Positions 61,621 through 64,000 of a stretch of DNA of 64,000 nucleotides are shown here, piece by piece. Position numbers and translations under genes: made by a program. Below the pieces are notes generated by a model. It saw only the letters and a list, made by a program, of their open reading frames with translations, did not search any database and had not been told where the DNA came from. Each line of letters begins with the position of its first letter. The stretch's first letter is position 1. Origin of the DNA: JAMCUI01 sp964520615 (GTDB taxonomy: Bacteria > Patescibacteriota > Microgenomatia > 2-02-FULL-39-11); contig CAZFNL010000011.1 of NCBI GenBank assembly GCA_964520615.1, positions 1-64,000 of the forward strand. Direction: 5' to 3'.

Positions 61621-61748
61621 TGCAAATTCTTACCGCGAGTCTAACCCATCCAGAAAAAGCGTCAAGGGTAAAGTCGCTTTGCTCCCGGCTTCGCCGCCCT
61701 TGACGCTTTTTCTTGACCCGATGGGTTTCTCTCCTCGCGGAATTTGCA
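61621..61748. repeat. nested inverted repeat 2
   Basis: Four paired segments are nested: TGCAAATTC/GAATTTGCA (61621-61629, 61740-61748), GCGAG/CTCGC (61635-61639, 61734-61738), AACCCATC/GATGGGTT (61643-61650, 61720-61727) and AAAAAGCGTCAAGGG/CCCTTGACGCTTTTT (61654-61668, 61697-61711). That is 37 base pairs with asymmetric bulges and a 28-base loop. Confidence 0.75.
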
Positions 61749-62102
61749 CCTTAACAAACGCAAAAGCGGATCGACCGCACCCAAGGCGGGACGACAACCC
61801 CTCGCAGATCGTCTTGCGGGGCAACAGCATTCCTACGGGAAGAGCGTTCCGCGTCTTAACAAGATGCCGGTGCCAAGAGAAGCCGATGCCACAATCTATC
61901 CAACCACGCATCGCCCTTGCGTTCTGCGTGGTCGGTTTTCACTTCACCTGAAAACGGAAAGGCAGTTAGGCACATTGGAAAGTGACTTGCGGACAAGCGC
62001 CCTGCAAACCTGCTTGACCAGAAAGTGAGTTCGTTCGTGTGTGTGTTGTTTTTTCTCATCAAGGGGAAGGGTGCGCCCCGAGAAAAGCACCCGGAGGTGA
62101 AT

Positions 62103-62279
62103 ATGTTCGTTCTGTGGCTACTGCACTTCTACAAACTGCGCTACGACGTGTTTGGAAACGCGCAAGCGTCTGTGAATCCGACCCGCGACGAATTGTTCAG
62201 TTTCTACGCGCTTCTTCTCACTCCTCAAGCCGTGATGACGGCGCTGTACGACTCCCAGGCGCGTCACATCTACTACTGA
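62103..62279 (+). CDS. small hypothetical protein
   Basis: A 58-residue frame from ATG 62103 reads MFVLWLLHFYKLRYDVFGNA and ends RHIYY. GGAGGTGA lies directly upstream at a workable distance, which is the main support. The composition is aromatic-rich and not clearly membrane-spanning. No family recognised. Confidence 0.4.
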   Translation: MFVLWLLHFYKLRYDVFGNAQASVNPTRDELFSFYALLLTPQAVMTALYDSQARHIYY

Positions 62280-62356
62280 AAAAAAGTTCGGGCTTGCAAG
62301 TGATCAGCCGTCACGCGCAAGCCCTAACATCCCAATCCAGTTGAAAGGACATTGAG

Positions 62357-62644
62357 ATGTCTAACGTGATTGTATCACTCATCGACCCATCCGGCAATCC
62401 CGATCCGAGCCTGGCGGCATACATGGCGGTGCAGGACTATGCCGCGATCCTCGCCGAGGAACTTGATCCTCGCGACGACCCTCACGCCGAGCACGGAGAT
62501 TGGCAAACACCCAACGTACATGCTTGCTGCGACGGCAACATCGAAACGCAAATTACAAAGCGGCACGAACCAGGGACACCTTACATGTGTCCACACTGCC
62601 AGCAGCCCTACTGCGCTGACTGTGACATCGAGGTGCAGCGATGA
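62357..62644 (+). CDS. small cysteine-rich protein
   Basis: The 95-residue protein is acidic in the first half and ends with a zinc-finger-like part: HACCDGN, then CPHCQQPYCADCDIEVQR. GAAAGGACATTG precedes the ATG. It overlaps the RadC-type gene by four bases, so it is translationally coupled to it. It may be a DNA-binding accessory protein of a mobile element; this is inferred only from context. Confidence 0.6.
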   Translation: MSNVIVSLIDPSGNPDPSLAAYMAVQDYAAILAEELDPRDDPHAEHGDWQTPNVHACCDGNIETQITKRHEPGTPYMCPHCQQPYCADCDIEVQR

Positions 62645-63615
62645 CCGCCCAGCAGATGAATATGTTTCCCCAAGGTGACGATTTGCCGCTCTTCAGCGGC
62701 ACGCCCATCAAGGTGAGAATTCAGACCAGTGAGCCGCGCGAAGCCGAGAGCCAAGCGCGGCTTTCAATTTGTCCACTGTGCCAGGACACCGGCAAGGTCA
62801 TCATTCAGCGCAAGCGAAGCGAGCCAGTGTTTTGCACGTGCGAAGCAGGACAAAGTGCGAAAGCAAAAGCACGGTTGGAACAACTCCCAGACTCCAAGCG
62901 TGTTAAGCGTTTACGCGAGATGTACGCCGAGCCAAGGGACGACACTGGACAGGTGCTGCGCGAGGCAATGGTGTGGGACAATCCCAAGGCGCGACTGGCT
63001 AGTATCGGTCCGCAAGCGTTGACGCTCATCGAACTCTTGTCCGTGATTCTGGGCACGGAAGGACAGCCCGAGGTGGGGGCAAGAGTGCTTGCAGAGTGCA
63101 AGACTATCGCAGGTATTCGTACCCGTTCCATCGCGGAATTGGTGACGAGCACAAAGCTGACACTGACGCGAGCCAAGCGTCTCGCCGCTGCGCTCGAACT
63201 GGGACGGCGAGCACTTCAGTGCAGTGAAGAGCGTCCTTACATCAAGTCTCCCGCCGATGCTGCTCAGCTTCTAGCCGAGATGGGCACACTTGACCAGGAG
63301 CAGATGCGGGTGCTGGCACTTGACACCAAGAACCGCGTTATAGAGATCGTGACCGTCTATCAAGGAAGCGTGCACACAACAGTCATTCGCGTGTGTGAGC
63401 TAATGAAAGCAGCAATCCGCGTCAATGCAACCTCGATCATCGTTGCCCACTGTCATCCCTCCGGCGATCCGACTCCAAGTCCTGAAGACGTGGCGGTCAC
63501 AACGGAGATTGTCAAAGCGGCAAAAATCCTTGACCTCGACTGTCTCGACCATCTGGTCATCGGCAGTTCGGGCAAGTTCGTCAGCTTGAAGGAAAGGGGG
63601 CTTGGATTCTCATGA
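62641..63615 (+). CDS. RadC-type JAB-domain protein with zinc ribbon
   Basis: The 324-residue protein has an N-terminal zinc ribbon (C44, C47, C65, C67), a helix-hairpin-helix-like middle (LTLIELLSVILGTEG, KLTLTRAKRLAAALELGRRA), and a C-terminal JAB/MPN domain with the metal motif H270-x-H272 in VAHCHPSGDPTPSPED and D283. RadC-like proteins are frequent on plasmids, phages and integrative elements; the biochemical role is unsettled. The added zinc ribbon is unusual. The next gene overlaps by four bases (ATGA). Confidence 0.88.
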   Translation: MTAQQMNMFPQGDDLPLFSGTPIKVRIQTSEPREAESQARLSICPLCQDTGKVIIQRKRSEPVFCTCEAGQSAKAKARLEQLPDSKRVKRLREMYAEPRDDTGQVLREAMVWDNPKARLASIGPQALTLIELLSVILGTEGQPEVGARVLAECKTIAGIRTRSIAELVTSTKLTLTRAKRLAAALELGRRALQCSEERPYIKSPADAAQLLAEMGTLDQEQMRVLALDTKNRVIEIVTVYQGSVHTTVIRVCELMKAAIRVNATSIIVAHCHPSGDPTPSPEDVAVTTEIVKAAKILDLDCLDHLVIGSSGKFVSLKERGLGFS

Positions 63616-64000
63616 TCACCCAAACTACCCCCGCCCAGCGCGAAGAACGCAAGCGCAAGCTGCAAACCCTCTCACAAGCTGAATATCAGAACTTGCGGAA
63701 CCTCGTGCACTACATCGTGCCCCAAAAGTTCTGCGACCCCGACGATGCGCTCAGTCACGGTCTTTTGATCGCGATGGAAAAGTACGACGGACACGGCGAA
63801 CTCAAGACGTACGTCATGCGCTGCGCCTATCTCTACTCGCTGCAGCAGGTCAAAAAGACCCGACTCAATATCACCTTCACCGACCTGCAAAACGAATCGG
63901 ATTTCGAGGAATATTTGGACGAAGTACTTCCCTACCTCGAAGACCCGCGATACGTCGAAGCCGTCGACGAGTTATTCATTAGGCGCATCCATGAAGTGCT
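63612..64000 (+). CDS. sigma-factor-like protein, cut by window end
   Basis: The frame opens at ATG 63612 and runs to the window end for 129 complete codons without a stop. It includes LVHYIVPQKFCDPDDALSHG, then LLIAMEKYDGHGELKTYVMRCAYLYSLQQVKK, which follows the sigma-70 region 2 pattern (D.A-E-G-L..A..KY....F.TY......). The rest is acidic. It is likely a sigma-like regulator of the same unit as the RadC-type gene. The 3' part is outside the window. Confidence 0.5.
   Translation, partial: MITQTTPAQREERKRKLQTLSQAEYQNLRNLVHYIVPQKFCDPDDALSHGLLIAMEKYDGHGELKTYVMRCAYLYSLQQVKKTRLNITFTDLQNESDFEEYLDEVLPYLEDPRYVEAVDELFIRRIHEV

Larger units (their letters stand above)
61041..62102. other. 1.06 kb non-coding stretch with structured repeats
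   Basis: No frame here has a start, ribosome site and protein-like composition; open frames across it run through palindromes. It contains two long nested inverted repeats (61218-61359, 61621-61748) and a triple ten-base direct repeat (61452-61481). A structured RNA, a replication or transfer origin, or decayed mobile DNA are the candidates. Confidence 0.5.

Noticed and set aside
61630..62028. Open frames of 90-94 codons across the large hairpin
   Set aside because: They read through both arms of the inverted repeat and have no ribosome site.

Overview
The window is about 60.5 kb of AT-rich, densely packed bacterial DNA followed by about 3.5 kb of clearly GC-rich DNA of different character. 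The AT-rich part looks like a Candidate Phyla Radiation (Patescibacteria) genome, probably Microgenomates-like. This is an inference from gene content and short gene versions: a trimmed HrcA, an AlaRS without its C-terminal domain, an FtsA-like/baseplate-J-like fusion, sortases, FemAB enzymes, MurJ, LCP, PilN/PilO, and several small membrane-anchored proteins of the kind seen in these genomes. The standard code is used, with TGA as a stop. No rRNA, tRNA, CRISPR array or transposase was found.

Layout. 1-8.7 kb: tail of an ABC exporter, family 4 uracil-DNA glycosylase, RNase J, a glutamine amidotransferase, HAD hydrolase, EamA-type carrier, MsrB, a GerMN lipoprotein-like protein, DHFR and thymidylate synthase, DUF3175. 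8.7-14.6 kb: ABC-2 transporter, FtsK, RodZ-like protein, two small envelope proteins, a HEPN-like protein. 14.7-20.6 kb: a complete five-gene aspartate-to-threonine operon behind a promoter, a 22-codon leader peptide with three consecutive Thr codons, and an attenuator. This is the best-supported regulatory discovery in the window. 20.6-29 kb: a cell-surface locus with a sortase, its overlapping LSYTG substrate, and three secreted proteins built from one Asn/Gly/Thr-rich repeat, two of them with full-length Shine-Dalgarno sites, plus a membrane mannosyltransferase. 29.1-34.3 kb: a T-box leader, alaS, an FtsA-like/BPJ fusion and a second sortase, apparently one transcript. 34.5-42.1 kb: AMP-phosphorylase-like enzyme, zinc ribbon, MltG, AlkA-like glycosylase, and hrcA-grpE-dnaK-dnaJ under a CIRCE operator. 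42.2-60.5 kb: GH39-like hydrolase, MurJ, S20, PilN/PilO operon, LCP, TpiA, UvrD-like helicase, two FemAB proteins flanking a TPR glycosyltransferase, NIF3, an Xre regulator, and a tail-fibre-like surface protein.

Themes. Much of the AT-rich DNA builds and decorates the envelope: lipid II flipping, MltG, LCP, FemAB, two sortases and several likely substrates, repeat fibres, and pilus parts. Two modes of translation start seem to coexist. Many genes have a -10 box only 4-12 bases before the start codon, which implies leaderless mRNAs, while the secreted repeat proteins carry complete AGGAGGTGA sites. Two genes (GH39-like and PilN-like) are each followed by a second, diverged copy of their own last 20-22 codons. 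A REP-like palindrome family headed by GTCATCC is scattered through intergenic DNA.

From about 60.5 kb the GC content and codon choice change sharply. The genes there are small cysteine proteins, a RadC-type JAB protein with an N-terminal zinc ribbon, and a sigma-factor-like protein cut by the window end. They are separated by a 1.1 kb non-coding stretch with two long nested hairpins. This is either an acquired mobile element or an assembly join to another organism; the sequence alone does not decide.
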